This document shows, piece by piece, positions 34,990 through 44,356 of a stretch of 48,330 bases of DNA. Every line of letters starts with the position of its first letter. Positions within the stretch are counted from its first letter, which is position 1. The notes beneath the pieces were generated by a model. The model was not told the DNA's origin and made no database searches. It saw only the letters and a list, made by a program, of their open reading frames with translations. This DNA is from Myxococcales bacterium (lineage in GTDB: Bacteria; Myxococcota; UBA727; GCA-2721815), in NCBI GenBank assembly GCA_002721815.1, contig PBLQ01000018.1:1-48330 (forward strand). Reading direction: 5' to 3'. The translations under genes and the position numbers were made by a program.

Positions 34990-36363
34990 ATGATTAAGAA
35001 TTGTTCCATTTATTGCACCTTCCTGGTCTTGCAGGCGTGCCTTTTAGTCGCTGGGTGTCCCCCAGAAGAAACCGCCAACAATCTGGGGGTGGATCAAACG
35101 GGTGCCTACCTGGGCCCCTGCCTGCCAGACAACAGCTGTAACAATGATCTGCATTGTGTGGATGAGGTCTGTCGCAACAAAGCACATCAAAACAATGAAA
35201 CACAGCCATTGGCACCGCGACCCATGTCCGCCTACGATGGAGGCCTCCCGAGCCTTGTTTCATCCGATGCCGGCACCGATTCTTCCCCTACCGATGAAGA
35301 CGGGGGCGTCAGTCCCAATGGCACAATCGAGCAACCTTCCCTAGATGCCGGAGCCCCGCTGTCTGACGCTGGTCCACCACTGGACGGGTGTGACCCCGAA
35401 CAAAACGAATGTGACGACGGCAACCCATGCAACGGACTCGAAACATGCCATGGGGGTCTCCGACAATGTATTTCCGGCACCCCCGTGCAATGTGACGATG
35501 GCAACCCATGCAACGGGCTTGAAACATGCAATTTTATTTCAGGAAGCTGTGAAGCGGGAGAGCCGGTTGTTTGCGCACAAGAAGAACCCGACGGCTTTTA
35601 TGCCTGCCAACCCGATACCGGCACCTGCATGCGCATAGGGTCCTGTCTCAGACAAGAGCCCACTTTCACCGGATACGATGTGGGGCATCCCTGTGACGAC
35701 GGCAACCCATGTAATGGGCAAGAAAGTTGTGACCCTGTAACCGGCTTGTGCCAACGCGGGCAACCCATCGTGTGCGACGACCAAAACGGCTGCAACGGCG
35801 AAGAAATCTGCAATATTTTCACCGGAGCGTGTGAGGCCGGGATCGAATTAATTTGTGATGATGGGAACCCATGCAACGGAAACGAGATTTGTGACCCACA
35901 AACCGGGGCTTGTGTTCAAGGGCCCACGCCGCAATGTGATGACGGTAACGCGTGTAATGGGGTTGAAATTTGCGACGAAATTACGGGCAGCTGCTTATCG
36001 GGGGCAACCGTGATTTGTGACGATGGTGATATTTGCAACGGTGAAGAAATTTGTGACGCTCAAACCAGTCAATGTCTTCCAACCAGTCCGTTTCAATGCT
36101 CAGACACCAATGCCTGTAATGGCGTAGAAATGTGTGACCGAGGCACTGGGACCTGCGCGGTCGGTCATGCGCCTTCTTGTGATGACAATGATCTGTGTAC
36201 CATCGATCTGTGTGACGCCCTCACCGGGGGCTGCTCCCATCAGCCATTGGACTGTGCCGATGGTGATCCGTGTACCATCGACAGTTGTGTTGACGGCACT
36301 TGCAGCCACCAAAACAATGATGACGATCCCGGCTGCCCATCGAACGGTGGGGACAACCCATGA
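34990..36363 (+). CDS. Lipoprotein with CDDGNxCNGxExC repeats
   Basis: I use ATG 34990; GTG 34984 is also in frame. The signal is MIKNCSIYCTFLVLQACLLVAG|C. A Cys module and a DAG linker (to about residue 130) precede a run of repeats with the core CDDGN-x-CNG-x-E-x-C, about eight units, each followed by a '..G.C..G....C' turn. The last two units change to 'CTIDLCD' and 'CTIDSCVDG.CSH', similar to slime-mould (Dictyostelium) Cys-rich repeats. Acidic DDGN motifs suggest Ca2+ or other metal binding, but no function is proven. Its stop overlaps the next start (ATGA), so the two large Cys-rich proteins are made together. Confidence 0.87.
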   Translation: MIKNCSIYCTFLVLQACLLVAGCPPEETANNLGVDQTGAYLGPCLPDNSCNNDLHCVDEVCRNKAHQNNETQPLAPRPMSAYDGGLPSLVSSDAGTDSSPTDEDGGVSPNGTIEQPSLDAGAPLSDAGPPLDGCDPEQNECDDGNPCNGLETCHGGLRQCISGTPVQCDDGNPCNGLETCNFISGSCEAGEPVVCAQEEPDGFYACQPDTGTCMRIGSCLRQEPTFTGYDVGHPCDDGNPCNGQESCDPVTGLCQRGQPIVCDDQNGCNGEEICNIFTGACEAGIELICDDGNPCNGNEICDPQTGACVQGPTPQCDDGNACNGVEICDEITGSCLSGATVICDDGDICNGEEICDAQTSQCLPTSPFQCSDTNACNGVEMCDRGTGTCAVGHAPSCDDNDLCTIDLCDALTGGCSHQPLDCADGDPCTIDSCVDGTCSHQNNDDDPGCPSNGGDNP

Positions 36364-39300
36364 GAAGGACTTTCATCCAGCTCAACTGGGTTTTTGCCTT
36401 TTGGGTGACACTCCTAAGCCCCCATGTCGTGGCCGAAGAGCCCGCCTGTGGAGATGGGTTTTTAGCATCGGACGAAGAATGTGATGATGGGAACACTCAG
36501 CTAGAATTGTGCCCATACGGGGTCTCTTCTTGTGAAGTGTGTACCCCCGAGTGTGCCATTGAAGACGGCGTTACCCGCAAATGTGGCGACGGTGCCGTCC
36601 AAGATGCGTTTGAAAATTGCGACCACAATGGCCAACTGGAGCTGGATTGCGACTACGGACAAACCAGCTGTGAAGTGTGCCTGCCCCACTGCACACTCGG
36701 CGCTGGACGAACATCATTTTGCGGGGATGGGTTGATCGATAACGCGCATGATGAAGTTTGCGATCCGGAGCACCCCCGATACAAGCAATGTCCATACGGT
36801 GAAGTCCGGTGCCTCTCATGTAACGACCAATGCGCCTTTGAGATTATCACGGGTCCGGTTTGTGGCGACGGGATTGTTCAAGAGGAACACGAAGGGTGCG
36901 ACGATGGAAACCAGATCACAGAGCGCTGCTCTGCTGATCTCACCACCTGTATGGTGTGTAACGAACAATGTCAGTGGGAAGAAGGGGAATCCACCTTTTG
37001 TGGTGATGGACAAGTGGATACGGAATGGGGTGAAGAATGTGATGATGGCAATTCAGGCGGTATCACCTGCCCTTATGGTGAAGTGTGCGACTTCTGTAAC
37101 GATGCATGTCAATGGGCTGAAGCCCAAGGCCCCTACTGCGGTGACGCTGTCATTCAAACCCCAATGGGTGAAAACTGTGACGATGGCAATGGTGTCACGG
37201 AGAGCTGTCCTTATGGAACAAGCGCCTGCTTGGTTTGCTCCGAAAACTGTCAGACCCAAGCAGGACAAACCGCTTTCTGTGGTGACTTTTTACTTCAACC
37301 CCAACACGATGAAAAATGTGACCAAGGCATCAACAATGGCGCGCCGTGCGCCTACGGCACGCGCAACTGTATTGCTTGCAACGAGTCTTGTCAGTGGGCA
37401 GAGACGCAGGGCCCTTACTGCGGCGACGGTGAGGTGGCCGATGAAGAGGAATGTGATGATGGCAACGCCATCACCGAACGTTGTGATTATGCCAGCGGTC
37501 CATGCCAAGTTTGCAATGCGTCCTGCCAATGGGAAACGCTCCCCGGTACCGCTTGCGGCGATGGCAACGTTGATGTGCTGGAAGGTGAAACGTGCGATGA
37601 TGGAAACAGCATTACCGAAGATTGCCCCTATGGTCATGTCTCTTGCACGGTATGCACCGAGACGTGTCAATGGGGCGAAGGCAATGCTTCCTTTTGTGGC
37701 GATGGGGTACACCAAGCCTTAGAGGGTGAATCCTGTGATGAAAGCACCCAAGGAATTGAAAGCTGTATTTACGGTGATCCCAGCTGTGTGGTCTGTGCCC
37801 AAAATTGCCGCTACCGTTTGATTCAAGGTCCTTTTTGCGGAGATGGCATCACCCAAACGAGTCAAGGCGAGCAATGCGATCTGGGGCCTGAACCGCCCAC
37901 TGAATGCCCCTATGGTACGCCTAATTGCGAGCGCTGTCTCGATGATTGCAAACGAGACCAAACCACGGGTCCCTACTGTGGAGACGGGATTCACCAAGAA
38001 GCGTACGAAACGTGTGACCACGGAATTCGTGCCGCCAAAGATTGTGCCTACAACGCTGCAAATGATCCAACCAGCACCTGCACCATTTGTAACGCTTTTT
38101 GCGAGCATGAAACAGTCACCCCGCCCGCTTGTGGTGATGGCTATTTAGACAGCCAGCACGGGGAGGAATGCGACGACGGAAACAACGCTCTCGAAACCTG
38201 CCTTTACAGCCAAACTTCTTGCGCCGTTTGCAATGCGTCCTGCCTGTGGGAAAATGGTGCCACCTCTTTTTGCGGCGATGGACTGATTTCCGACGAAGAA
38301 AACTGTGAAGATGGCAACAACATCACCGAAACCTGTGAAAATGGCATCAATGATTGCCAAACTTGCACCACGTATTGCCAAACCGGGGCCGGTCGTATTC
38401 CCGAATGCGGCGATGGCGTGATTGATGAGCCCAATGAAAGCTGCGATCTCGCATCGGAAAATGGGTACGCTCAATGTGCTTATGGGCTTGTTGCCTGCGA
38501 GGTGTGCAACGAACTGTGTGAAATTCAAGCGGGCGTTGCCACCTATTGTGGCGATGGCATCGTTCAAGACACCGAAGAAACGTGCGAAGACGGAATTGAT
38601 GGATTGCCGCCCAATAGCCATTGCGCCCAGTGTGAATACGCCTGCCATGCAGATCCCGATTGGCGCTTTTATTTGAACCAGAACGATGACTGGAGCGACG
38701 GCTGTGAACGCTCCTTATGGGCACAAAGCCTAAACAGCACTGCAGAATCGTTTTATGTCGATGCACAGAGCTTGCCATCAGGTGAAACTCTTTTACTCAC
38801 GCAAAGCAACGATGAAGGTCTCCTCAGCCGCATCGATCTCTCAGGTGAGATGGTCCAAGAAGTCTTCTTTCGTTCATCCTTTCCCAACGGTACCGCCACT
38901 ACGACGATGGCCGCCCTTCAACCCCACCAAGGGGGTACGCCAATTTTTCTTGGACACGCTTGTCAAACCGATAACGATCAGACGGGCCTGCCCTGCACCT
39001 TCACGATCTCTGATACATCGGGGGGCAATGACACGCTCGCCACCGCCTACTTTGAAACCCATGCCAACGGCACACCCTTTAGTGCCTACCAGGACGTCAA
39101 TGGCACTTGGAATATCTCATTTTTATTTCCAACCAACGCCACTGATAACTTGAACTGGGTAGAAGGCCCCACTCAAAATTACGGCGAGACCGCCGCACTC
39201 ATGCTGGACTGCCAGGGAACTTTCGCTATCAGCGCTTCCGCACAAATTGATTGCGATGATGTTTCGGGGCAATTGCGAGACCCCGCCCATGGGTTCGCAC

Positions 39301-40085
39301 CGCTCGCTGGTTCAACTGCTTTTGAGAATGGCCCGAACAACAGCCTCATGATCCTCACCGACTCGCGCTGGGTCCAAGACGCCTCCGGCCCCAATGATGC
39401 CATCTGGCACGTCTATGAATCAGACCAGAATGACTTTAATCCAACGGAAACTTGGCGTCTCCATGGCGACAACCTCACTTTTTCATTTCAAGACGGGCTG
39501 ACCAACACCAACGCAGACCATTGGCGCACTTATTTCGTACATAACGATGGCGACTCTGCCTCAACGATCCAAATTGAGTCTTGTGAAACAGACAGCGATG
39601 CCGGCTCCAATTGCCAAGCGGTTGTTCAACCTTGCTTCACGTGGACACTTGAAGCCGGCGCATCGGCCATGGTGGGCCTGGCCCTTCACCAGCTCGAGCA
39701 GTGTGAGGGCCACTTCTTTCAGGCTTTCGCCGATGGCACCCCAAATTCAGCCCTTCTGTTCCACCTTCCCGATGAGGAGAGTTTTGGCTTACTGGCGCAG
39801 TACAACACTGGCGGAGACACATGGATTCATGAAATCAAAACGCATGCTCCCGAAAACAGCATCGTGACCACCACTTTACAAACCACTGGGCTACAAAATA
39901 TCTCCGCTCTCAATGCAGTCGAGGGTGGCATCCTCTTTCTCCGAGGCCCTATTTCCAATGATGCGGTCCTTTTCGCTCTCGATTATTTCGATACTTCAGG
40001 TGCCTCGTCTCAGTTGGAAACCTGTGATCAGTGCACAGAGCGAGATGGCCTATTCAAGATTCGATTGCCCGCCAATACCGATTAA
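36360..40085 (+). CDS. Giant exported protein of Myxococcus Cys-rich repeats
   Basis: The 1241-residue product has a plain signal peptide (MRRTFIQLNWVFAFWVTLLSPHVVA|EE), not a lipobox. About 15 repeats of roughly 45 residues follow to about residue 770, with the pattern CGDG-x7-ECDDGN-x3-E-x-CPYG-x3-C-x-VC-x2-C. This corresponds to the Myxococcus Cys-rich repeat (DUF4215-type). Each unit likely forms several disulfides and may bind calcium. The C-terminal 470 residues (from about 'HADPDWRFYLNQNDDW') are not repetitive and look like beta-strand-rich propeller or sandwich material with a few Cys. No MYXO-CTERM tail is present. It is coupled to the previous gene and followed by a bidirectional-type hairpin. 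Role unknown; a surface adhesin or sheath component is possible. Confidence 0.87.
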   Translation: MRRTFIQLNWVFAFWVTLLSPHVVAEEPACGDGFLASDEECDDGNTQLELCPYGVSSCEVCTPECAIEDGVTRKCGDGAVQDAFENCDHNGQLELDCDYGQTSCEVCLPHCTLGAGRTSFCGDGLIDNAHDEVCDPEHPRYKQCPYGEVRCLSCNDQCAFEIITGPVCGDGIVQEEHEGCDDGNQITERCSADLTTCMVCNEQCQWEEGESTFCGDGQVDTEWGEECDDGNSGGITCPYGEVCDFCNDACQWAEAQGPYCGDAVIQTPMGENCDDGNGVTESCPYGTSACLVCSENCQTQAGQTAFCGDFLLQPQHDEKCDQGINNGAPCAYGTRNCIACNESCQWAETQGPYCGDGEVADEEECDDGNAITERCDYASGPCQVCNASCQWETLPGTACGDGNVDVLEGETCDDGNSITEDCPYGHVSCTVCTETCQWGEGNASFCGDGVHQALEGESCDESTQGIESCIYGDPSCVVCAQNCRYRLIQGPFCGDGITQTSQGEQCDLGPEPPTECPYGTPNCERCLDDCKRDQTTGPYCGDGIHQEAYETCDHGIRAAKDCAYNAANDPTSTCTICNAFCEHETVTPPACGDGYLDSQHGEECDDGNNALETCLYSQTSCAVCNASCLWENGATSFCGDGLISDEENCEDGNNITETCENGINDCQTCTTYCQTGAGRIPECGDGVIDEPNESCDLASENGYAQCAYGLVACEVCNELCEIQAGVATYCGDGIVQDTEETCEDGIDGLPPNSHCAQCEYACHADPDWRFYLNQNDDWSDGCERSLWAQSLNSTAESFYVDAQSLPSGETLLLTQSNDEGLLSRIDLSGEMVQEVFFRSSFPNGTATTTMAALQPHQGGTPIFLGHACQTDNDQTGLPCTFTISDTSGGNDTLATAYFETHANGTPFSAYQDVNGTWNISFLFPTNATDNLNWVEGPTQNYGETAALMLDCQGTFAISASAQIDCDDVSGQLRDPAHGFAPLAGSTAFENGPNNSLMILTDSRWVQDASGPNDAIWHVYESDQNDFNPTETWRLHGDNLTFSFQDGLTNTNADHWRTYFVHNDGDSASTIQIESCETDSDAGSNCQAVVQPCFTWTLEAGASAMVGLALHQLEQCEGHFFQAFADGTPNSALLFHLPDEESFGLLAQYNTGGDTWIHEIKTHAPENSIVTTTLQTTGLQNISALNAVEGGILFLRGPISNDAVLFALDYFDTSGASSQLETCDQCTERDGLFKIRLPANTD

Positions 40086-40105
40086 TAGACCGCCCAAAAA
40101 CAAAA

Positions 40106-40128
40106 AAGCCCCCTACAGGAGGGAGCTT
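40106..40128 (-). terminator. Rho-independent terminator (shared by convergent genes)
   Basis: On the minus strand AAGCTCCC pairs with GGGGGCTT around a 7-base loop and is followed by TTTTTTG. It ends the small Ala/Glu-rich lipoprotein gene, and its position 20 bases after the stop of the giant Cys-rich gene means it may also serve that strand. Confidence 0.75.
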
Positions 40129-40159
40129 CTTTGAATTGGCCAAGCCAATGCGAAGGGGC

Positions 40160-40441
40160 TTATTCGCCGCCTTCACCGCCTTCGCCGCCTTCGCCGCCTT
40201 CAGGTGCAGCGGGTGCAGCTTCTGCTTCAGCAGCAGCAGGTGCTTCTTCAGCAGCGGCCTCTGCGGCAGGTGCTTCAGCAGCAGGTGCTTCAGCAGGTGC
40301 TTCAGCAGCAGGTGCTTCTTCAGCGGCTGGTTCTGGAGTAGCGGCTTGAACGTCGGCTTTCTCAGCGCCATCGTTAGAGGCACAGGCAACCAGCATCATT
40401 GCAGCGAAAAGAGCTGCGAATACAGATGTAATCTTTTTCAT
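40160..40441 (-). CDS. Small Ala/Glu/Pro-rich lipoprotein
   Basis: This 93-residue product is a lipoprotein (MKKITSVFAALFAAMMLVA|C). The mature part has no hydrophobic core: it is a run of A/E/P tri- to pentapeptides (APAEE, AEAPA) ending in four GGE units. The ribosome site is AAAGGAC before the ATG. Such short charged linker lipoproteins occur as abundant outer-membrane spacers, but no function can be given. The repetitive codons (gcagcaggtgct type) mean that slippage could change its length. Confidence 0.85.
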   Translation of the reverse strand: MKKITSVFAALFAAMMLVACASNDGAEKADVQAATPEPAAEEAPAAEAPAEAPAAEAPAAEAAAEEAPAAAEAEAAPAAPEGGEGGEGGEGGE

Positions 40442-40543
40442 TGAAATGTCCTTTCAAAAGGGTGGAGATCCATTCGCGCAAATGCGCAAAGCAGGCTCCT
40501 GTTATCCAAGTGTGGGTTGAATAACAAGGACCAAAGTAACAAG

Positions 40544-40575
40544 CAAAAAAAATGGCGGCCCAAAAGAGCCGCCAT
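40544..40575 (-). terminator. Rho-independent terminator of ahcY
   Basis: The minus strand folds ATGGCGGC (40575-40568) with GCCGCCAT (40559-40552) around an 8-base loop, followed by eight T. It lies about 24 bases after the ahcY stop. Confidence 0.92.
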
Positions 40576-40598
40576 GATCTTAAAATGAGCGAAAAAGC

Positions 40599-41939
40599 CT
40601 AGTAACGGTACATTTTCGGCTTGAAAGGCCCTTGTGCAGGAATTCCCAAATAATCGGCCTGCGCCTGGGTCAAGGTGGTGAGCTTGGCATTCACTTTACC
40701 CAAGTGAAGCAGAGCCACCTTTTCATCCAAGTGTTTCGGTAACACATAAACGTCACCGGTCTTGTAGTTGTCTTCGCCTTTTTGCTTGGCCTCCCAAAGT
40801 GCCAACTGAGCCAAGGTTTGGTTGGTGAAAGAGTTGGACATCACGAAGGATGGATGGCCAGTGGCACAACCCAAGTTCACCAAACGGCCACGGGCCAAGA
40901 CGGTGATTCGCTTGCCGTCAGGGAAAATGAACTGATCCACCTGCGGCTTGATGTTTTCTTCCCCGATTTCAGGGTTGTTTTCGAGCCAGCTGATTTGGAT
41001 CTCACTGTCAAAATGACCAATGTTGCAGATAATGGATTCGTGCTTCATCACCTTCATGTGCTCGCTGTTCACCACATCGCAACAACCAGTGGCAGTCACA
41101 ATGATATCGGCTACAGGTGCAGCCTCTTCCATGGTCACCACTTCAAAACCTTCCATTGCGGCCTGCAAGGCACAGATGGGATCGATTTCAGTGATCATCA
41201 CACGCGCGCCCAGGCCTCGTGCACTCTGAGCACAACCTTTACCCACGTCACCGTAACCAGCGACCACAACCACTTTACCAGCGATCATCACATCTGTGGC
41301 ACGCTTAATACCGTCCATCAGCGACTCGCGACAACCGTACAAGTTATCGAACTTGCTCTTGGTCACAGAGTCATTCACGTTGATGGCAGGACACTTCAAA
41401 GTGCCTTCTTTAGACATTTCATACAAACGATGTACACCGGTGGTGGTTTCTTCAGAGAGACCACAAATGCCGTCTTCGCCATCAAACAACTCAGGATAGT
41501 GCTTGTGGATATAGATGGTTAAGTCGCCACCATCATCCAAAATGAGGTTGGGGCCTTTGCCACCTTCAAAACCAAAAATTTGTTGCTCCAAGCACCAGTC
41601 GTATTCTTCTTCGGTCTCACCTTTCCATGCGAAAACAGGGATATCAGCGGCAGCCATGGCGGCAGCAGCGTGATCTTGCGTGGAGTAGATGTTGCAAGAC
41701 GTCCAGGTGATTTCCGCACCCAAGTCTTTGAGGGTTTCGATCAAAACGGCGGTTTGGATGGTCATGTGCAAACAACCGGCAATGCGAGCGCCTTTGAGCG
41801 GCTTGTCATTCCCGTACTCTTTGCGTAAGGCCATCAAGCCAGGCATTTCAGTTTCAGCGATACGAATTTCTTTTCGGCCCCAATCGGCCAAAGAAAGATC
41901 TGCCACTTTATAAGCGGGAAATTCTGTTTTGTGTTCCAT
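40599..41939 (-). CDS. ahcY: S-adenosylhomocysteinase
   Basis: The enzyme hydrolyses S-adenosylhomocysteine to adenosine and homocysteine, removing the inhibitor formed by methyltransferases and feeding the methionine cycle. The 446-residue product has the substrate domain ('[16 protein letters not shown]', '[14 protein letters not shown]', '[11 protein letters not shown]', '[13 protein letters not shown]') and the NAD+-binding site [17 protein letters not shown]. The C-terminal 'KPKMYRY' carries the Lys and Tyr that close the NAD site. An AGGAGAA ribosome site precedes the ATG. It follows the ArsR-methyltransferase regulator gene by only 10 bases, so the two form an operon, and a strong terminator follows. 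Confidence 0.97.
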   Translation of the reverse strand: MEHKTEFPAYKVADLSLADWGRKEIRIAETEMPGLMALRKEYGNDKPLKGARIAGCLHMTIQTAVLIETLKDLGAEITWTSCNIYSTQDHAAAAMAAADIPVFAWKGETEEEYDWCLEQQIFGFEGGKGPNLILDDGGDLTIYIHKHYPELFDGEDGICGLSEETTTGVHRLYEMSKEGTLKCPAINVNDSVTKSKFDNLYGCRESLMDGIKRATDVMIAGKVVVVAGYGDVGKGCAQSARGLGARVMITEIDPICALQAAMEGFEVVTMEEAAPVADIIVTATGCCDVVNSEHMKVMKHESIICNIGHFDSEIQISWLENNPEIGEENIKPQVDQFIFPDGKRITVLARGRLVNLGCATGHPSFVMSNSFTNQTLAQLALWEAKQKGEDNYKTGDVYVLPKHLDEKVALLHLGKVNAKLTTLTQAQADYLGIPAQGPFKPKMYRY

Positions 41940-41949
41940 GTTATTCTCC

Positions 41950-42942
41950 TTAGGGTTTCTGTGCGGTTAAAACTTGCATGGGCAAATGCCCATCGTGACG
42001 GTCCCGAAAAAATCGAGCCGACAAAGTCGTTTGATTCATAATTTTTAGGCCAACATCCTCGACCATTTGACGCAGCTGGGATTTATCAAACCCCATCCAA
42101 ACATCACCTCGGCGCTCTTGGATCGATGTGTCTTCATGCGGCAAGTAGTCTGCCAATAATAAAAAACCACCTGGCTTCACCATGCGGGCCATCTGCGAAA
42201 CAGCTTTGGACGGGCTGGCCATGTGACGCAAGAGCCTTGCTGCCGTGACAACATCTGCGCCTCCTTTTTGGTCGACGCGGTGAAGCACATCGCTGGATTC
42301 AAACCGGGACATGCAGGTTCGTACATTCAGCAAACCTTCTTGTTCGATGCGCTTTTGGCATTGAGCCATTTGGGCCGGACTCTTCTCGATGGCCAAGACT
42401 TGCTCAAAGACCGGTGATAACACCGAAAGCAACTCGCCATCTCCGCTGCCAACGTCCACGGCAAAAGCGCGGTGGGGCAACAATGCAGCAAACAGATGGA
42501 GGGCGGCAAACCACTCTTGGTTATTTGTTTCGATTTCTTTACTGGGGGGTGCTTCAAAAAAAGCGCTCGTCTTCGCTTCGCGTTTGTCCATCACTTTATT
42601 GATTTGGGACAAAACACCCGCCTCAGTCAGCATGCGCTCGCCTTCTTCGATGGCAGCCATCAAAATCGGATTGGTGTTTTCATGCTTCTGCCATACCGAG
42701 CGTTGATAGACACGCGTCCCCTCTTTTTGGGTACTCAACAAGCCGGCCTTTTTAAGTGCCGCGGTTTTTTTGGATACTTGTGGCTGGCTTTCGTCCAAAA
42801 GATACGAAAGCTCGGAAATGGTGAAATCCTCATGCTGAACCAAAGCCAAGATTTTCAGTCGGCCTGAATCCGCCAACAAGCGAAATAACGGCACGGTAGC
42901 GCCGTCTGGCATGGATTTATTATTTTCGTAAGTTCCGAGCAT
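41950..42942 (-). CDS. ArsR-family regulator fused to a methyltransferase-like domain (SahR-like)
   Basis: The 330-residue product has an N-terminal winged-helix ArsR domain ('[51 protein letters not shown]') and, after a helical linker, a SAM-type Rossmann domain with motif I 'VDVGSGDGE'. This architecture and its position directly before ahcY match SahR, the proteobacterial repressor of methionine-cycle genes that senses S-adenosylhomocysteine. So the methyltransferase domain is probably a sensor rather than an enzyme; this is inference from the family. The start ATG 42942 has no ribosome site; its promoter -10 ends only 6 bases upstream, so the mRNA is probably leaderless. An ATG at 42912 is an alternative. 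Confidence 0.88.
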   Translation of the reverse strand: MLGTYENNKSMPDGATVPLFRLLADSGRLKILALVQHEDFTISELSYLLDESQPQVSKKTAALKKAGLLSTQKEGTRVYQRSVWQKHENTNPILMAAIEEGERMLTEAGVLSQINKVMDKREAKTSAFFEAPPSKEIETNNQEWFAALHLFAALLPHRAFAVDVGSGDGELLSVLSPVFEQVLAIEKSPAQMAQCQKRIEQEGLLNVRTCMSRFESSDVLHRVDQKGGADVVTAARLLRHMASPSKAVSQMARMVKPGGFLLLADYLPHEDTSIQERRGDVWMGFDKSQLRQMVEDVGLKIMNQTTLSARFFRDRHDGHLPMQVLTAQKP

Positions 42943-42947
42943 ATTTA

Positions 42948-42976
42948 AATATATTCATTCATTCGAATATATGCAA
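42948..42976 (-). promoter_or_regulatory. Promoter and palindromic operator of the ahcY regulator operon
   Basis: On the minus strand TTGCAT (42976-42971) and TATATT (42953-42948) are spaced by exactly 17 bases. An inverted repeat ATATATTC/GAATATAT with an 8-base spacer covers 42949-42972, so it spans the entire promoter between -35 and -10. Binding there would block RNA polymerase, which fits autorepression by the ArsR-methyltransferase protein encoded immediately downstream. Predicted transcription start falls on or within a base or two of the ATG at 42942. Confidence 0.7.
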
Positions 42977-43032
42977 CATTAGAATACGCTTTTTCATCTT
43001 TTTTGTTCCTCTAATCCCACAAAGTATTGTTT

Positions 43033-43205
43033 TATAATGAATTTTTAGCGACCAAGCGGTTCATGCAAAGAACCTGATCTCGGGGGTGGGTCCCCGCATA
43101 GGCATCCAGAAGTCTCTGTCGGTTTACCAGTATTAACTTCGACGACTTCATCAGAGTTACAGTCCACCGAAAAGTTTTGCTGATCATTGCTCTTTAAAGA
43201 GCGAA
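43033..43205 (+). other. Candidate structured RNA locus with several inverted repeats
   Basis: This noncoding stretch holds a perfect TATAAT (43033-43038) on the plus strand, without a clear -35. It is followed by four inverted repeats within 150 bases: GGTTC/GAACC (43058-43074), CGGGG/CCCCG (43081-43096), a long stem GAAGTC-GTCG-GTT with AAC-CGAC-GACTTC (43109-43149) and the perfect palindrome GCTCTTTAAAGAGC (43189-43202). A 64-codon frame on the minus strand (43045-43239) has no ribosome site or recognisable motif. I do not recognise a known RNA family (6S, SRP, tmRNA and SAH riboswitch were considered), and the strand is not certain. Confidence 0.4.
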
Positions 43206-43255
43206 ACTTGAGGGCTTTGTGCACTGAATATTGGCCCAAATGCCTGTTTTAATGG

Positions 43256-44218
43256 CTATAACAACGCATCATTCCACACCGAATCCAAGAAGCGAAAAGT
43301 ATCACCCCAACATTTTTGGGCGTTCTGACGCCAAACAAAGGCATGAAAAGCATGAGGCTCGTTGCCATAAACGGGCGCGTCACAATAAACGCCTTGTCGG
43401 GCCAAAGCGGTCTTCAAACGAAGACAATCGGCCTCTAGGAAATCGCCGCCCCCAACGGGTGCAAAGAAGGGCGGCAAAGGTTTATCGCTTTGCTGGTTTT
43501 CAAAAATGACCAGTGGATCTGACAATTCACGCAAGGCTTCACCCCGGAATGAAATGCCTTCCAAATATTCAGTCACCACCGTTTCTAGACGATCTTGGAA
43601 CAGAAAAGGGACTTTGGGGTGGCCAATATAGCGCTCCCAATTTTGGACTTCTAAAATTCCGCAGAAAGGCATCACTGCCTTAGGCACGACGCCAGTGTCC
43701 CAAACGTTCTTGCAAAAATAGTCCTCGCGCTCGTAGGTGGCCCCAATGGTCACCACGCAGGATAAGTTGGCCCCGGCGCTCTCCCCCGTCACCACCAATC
43801 GAGAGACATCACCACCGTATTTGTGAGCGTTTTCGACCACCCAACAATAAGCGGCGCAAGCATCTTCAACCGCTGCTGGGAATGGGTGCTTGGGGGCCAG
43901 ACGGTAGTTGATGGTGAACACGGTGTACCCGGCCTGGGCCAGCTTCATGGCCATAATCCAATGGGTGTCCTTGCTCAAAATTCGAAAGCCCCCGCCATGG
44001 ATAAATAAGACGGCGGGAAGATCGCCATAGGAATTGGCGGGGCGGTAGACATCGAGCAAATGGGCGTCTTGGCCCGAATCGGTGTAGGGAATATTGCGTA
44101 AAACCTCCACCCCGAACTTCTCTGGCCTTGCAAAGGGCATTTTACTCGACAGAAAAGCGCTGCTTTCAAAAAAACCGGTGAGCAGGGCGCTGCCCACTTT
44201 CTGACGCACAATCTTCAT
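43256..44218 (-). CDS. Alpha/beta hydrolase, hormone-sensitive-lipase-like esterase
   Basis: The 320-residue enzyme has an oxyanion-hole motif HGGGF, the nucleophile elbow GESAGAN with the catalytic Ser, a 'GGGDFL' Asp and a late 'EPHAFHAF' His, the catalytic triad of the HSL (family IV) esterases. The core before it ('YTVFTINYRLAPKHPFPAAVEDACAAYCWV') is typical of the family. It hydrolyses carboxylic esters or short acylglycerols; the physiological substrate is unknown. No signal peptide is evident, although the N-terminus has a moderately hydrophobic helix. I use ATG 44218; a GTG one codon upstream is in frame. Confidence 0.87.
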   Translation of the reverse strand: MKIVRQKVGSALLTGFFESSAFLSSKMPFARPEKFGVEVLRNIPYTDSGQDAHLLDVYRPANSYGDLPAVLFIHGGGFRILSKDTHWIMAMKLAQAGYTVFTINYRLAPKHPFPAAVEDACAAYCWVVENAHKYGGDVSRLVVTGESAGANLSCVVTIGATYEREDYFCKNVWDTGVVPKAVMPFCGILEVQNWERYIGHPKVPFLFQDRLETVVTEYLEGISFRGEALRELSDPLVIFENQQSDKPLPPFFAPVGGGDFLEADCLRLKTALARQGVYCDAPVYGNEPHAFHAFVWRQNAQKCWGDTFRFLDSVWNDALL

Positions 44219-44356
44219 CACAGGACGGTCTCCACAAATTCATGAATATTACATGAGCTTAAGCCCCCAAGCCCCCTTAAATCAAGCCTGTGGCCGTAGC
44301 GTGTAAAACCCCTTGACCAGGAAGGGTTTGTTCGGCATGTTTTCGCCTCCAGGTGG

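Noticed and set aside
36748-37722. 324-codon frame on the plus strand
   Set aside because: Frame shifted from the giant Cys-repeat gene and repeats only because that gene repeats.
40031-40444. Ser/Pro/Phe-rich plus-strand frame over the small lipoprotein
   Set aside because: Antisense to the A/E/P repeat lipoprotein, which has a lipobox and a ribosome site.
41940-42947. SAH riboswitch before ahcY
   Set aside because: ahcY is only 10 bases from the upstream gene, and the operon transcript appears leaderless, so no room exists for a riboswitch.
43045-43239. 64-codon minus-strand frame
   Set aside because: No ribosome site or recognisable motif, and it lies across several inverted repeats that look like RNA structure.
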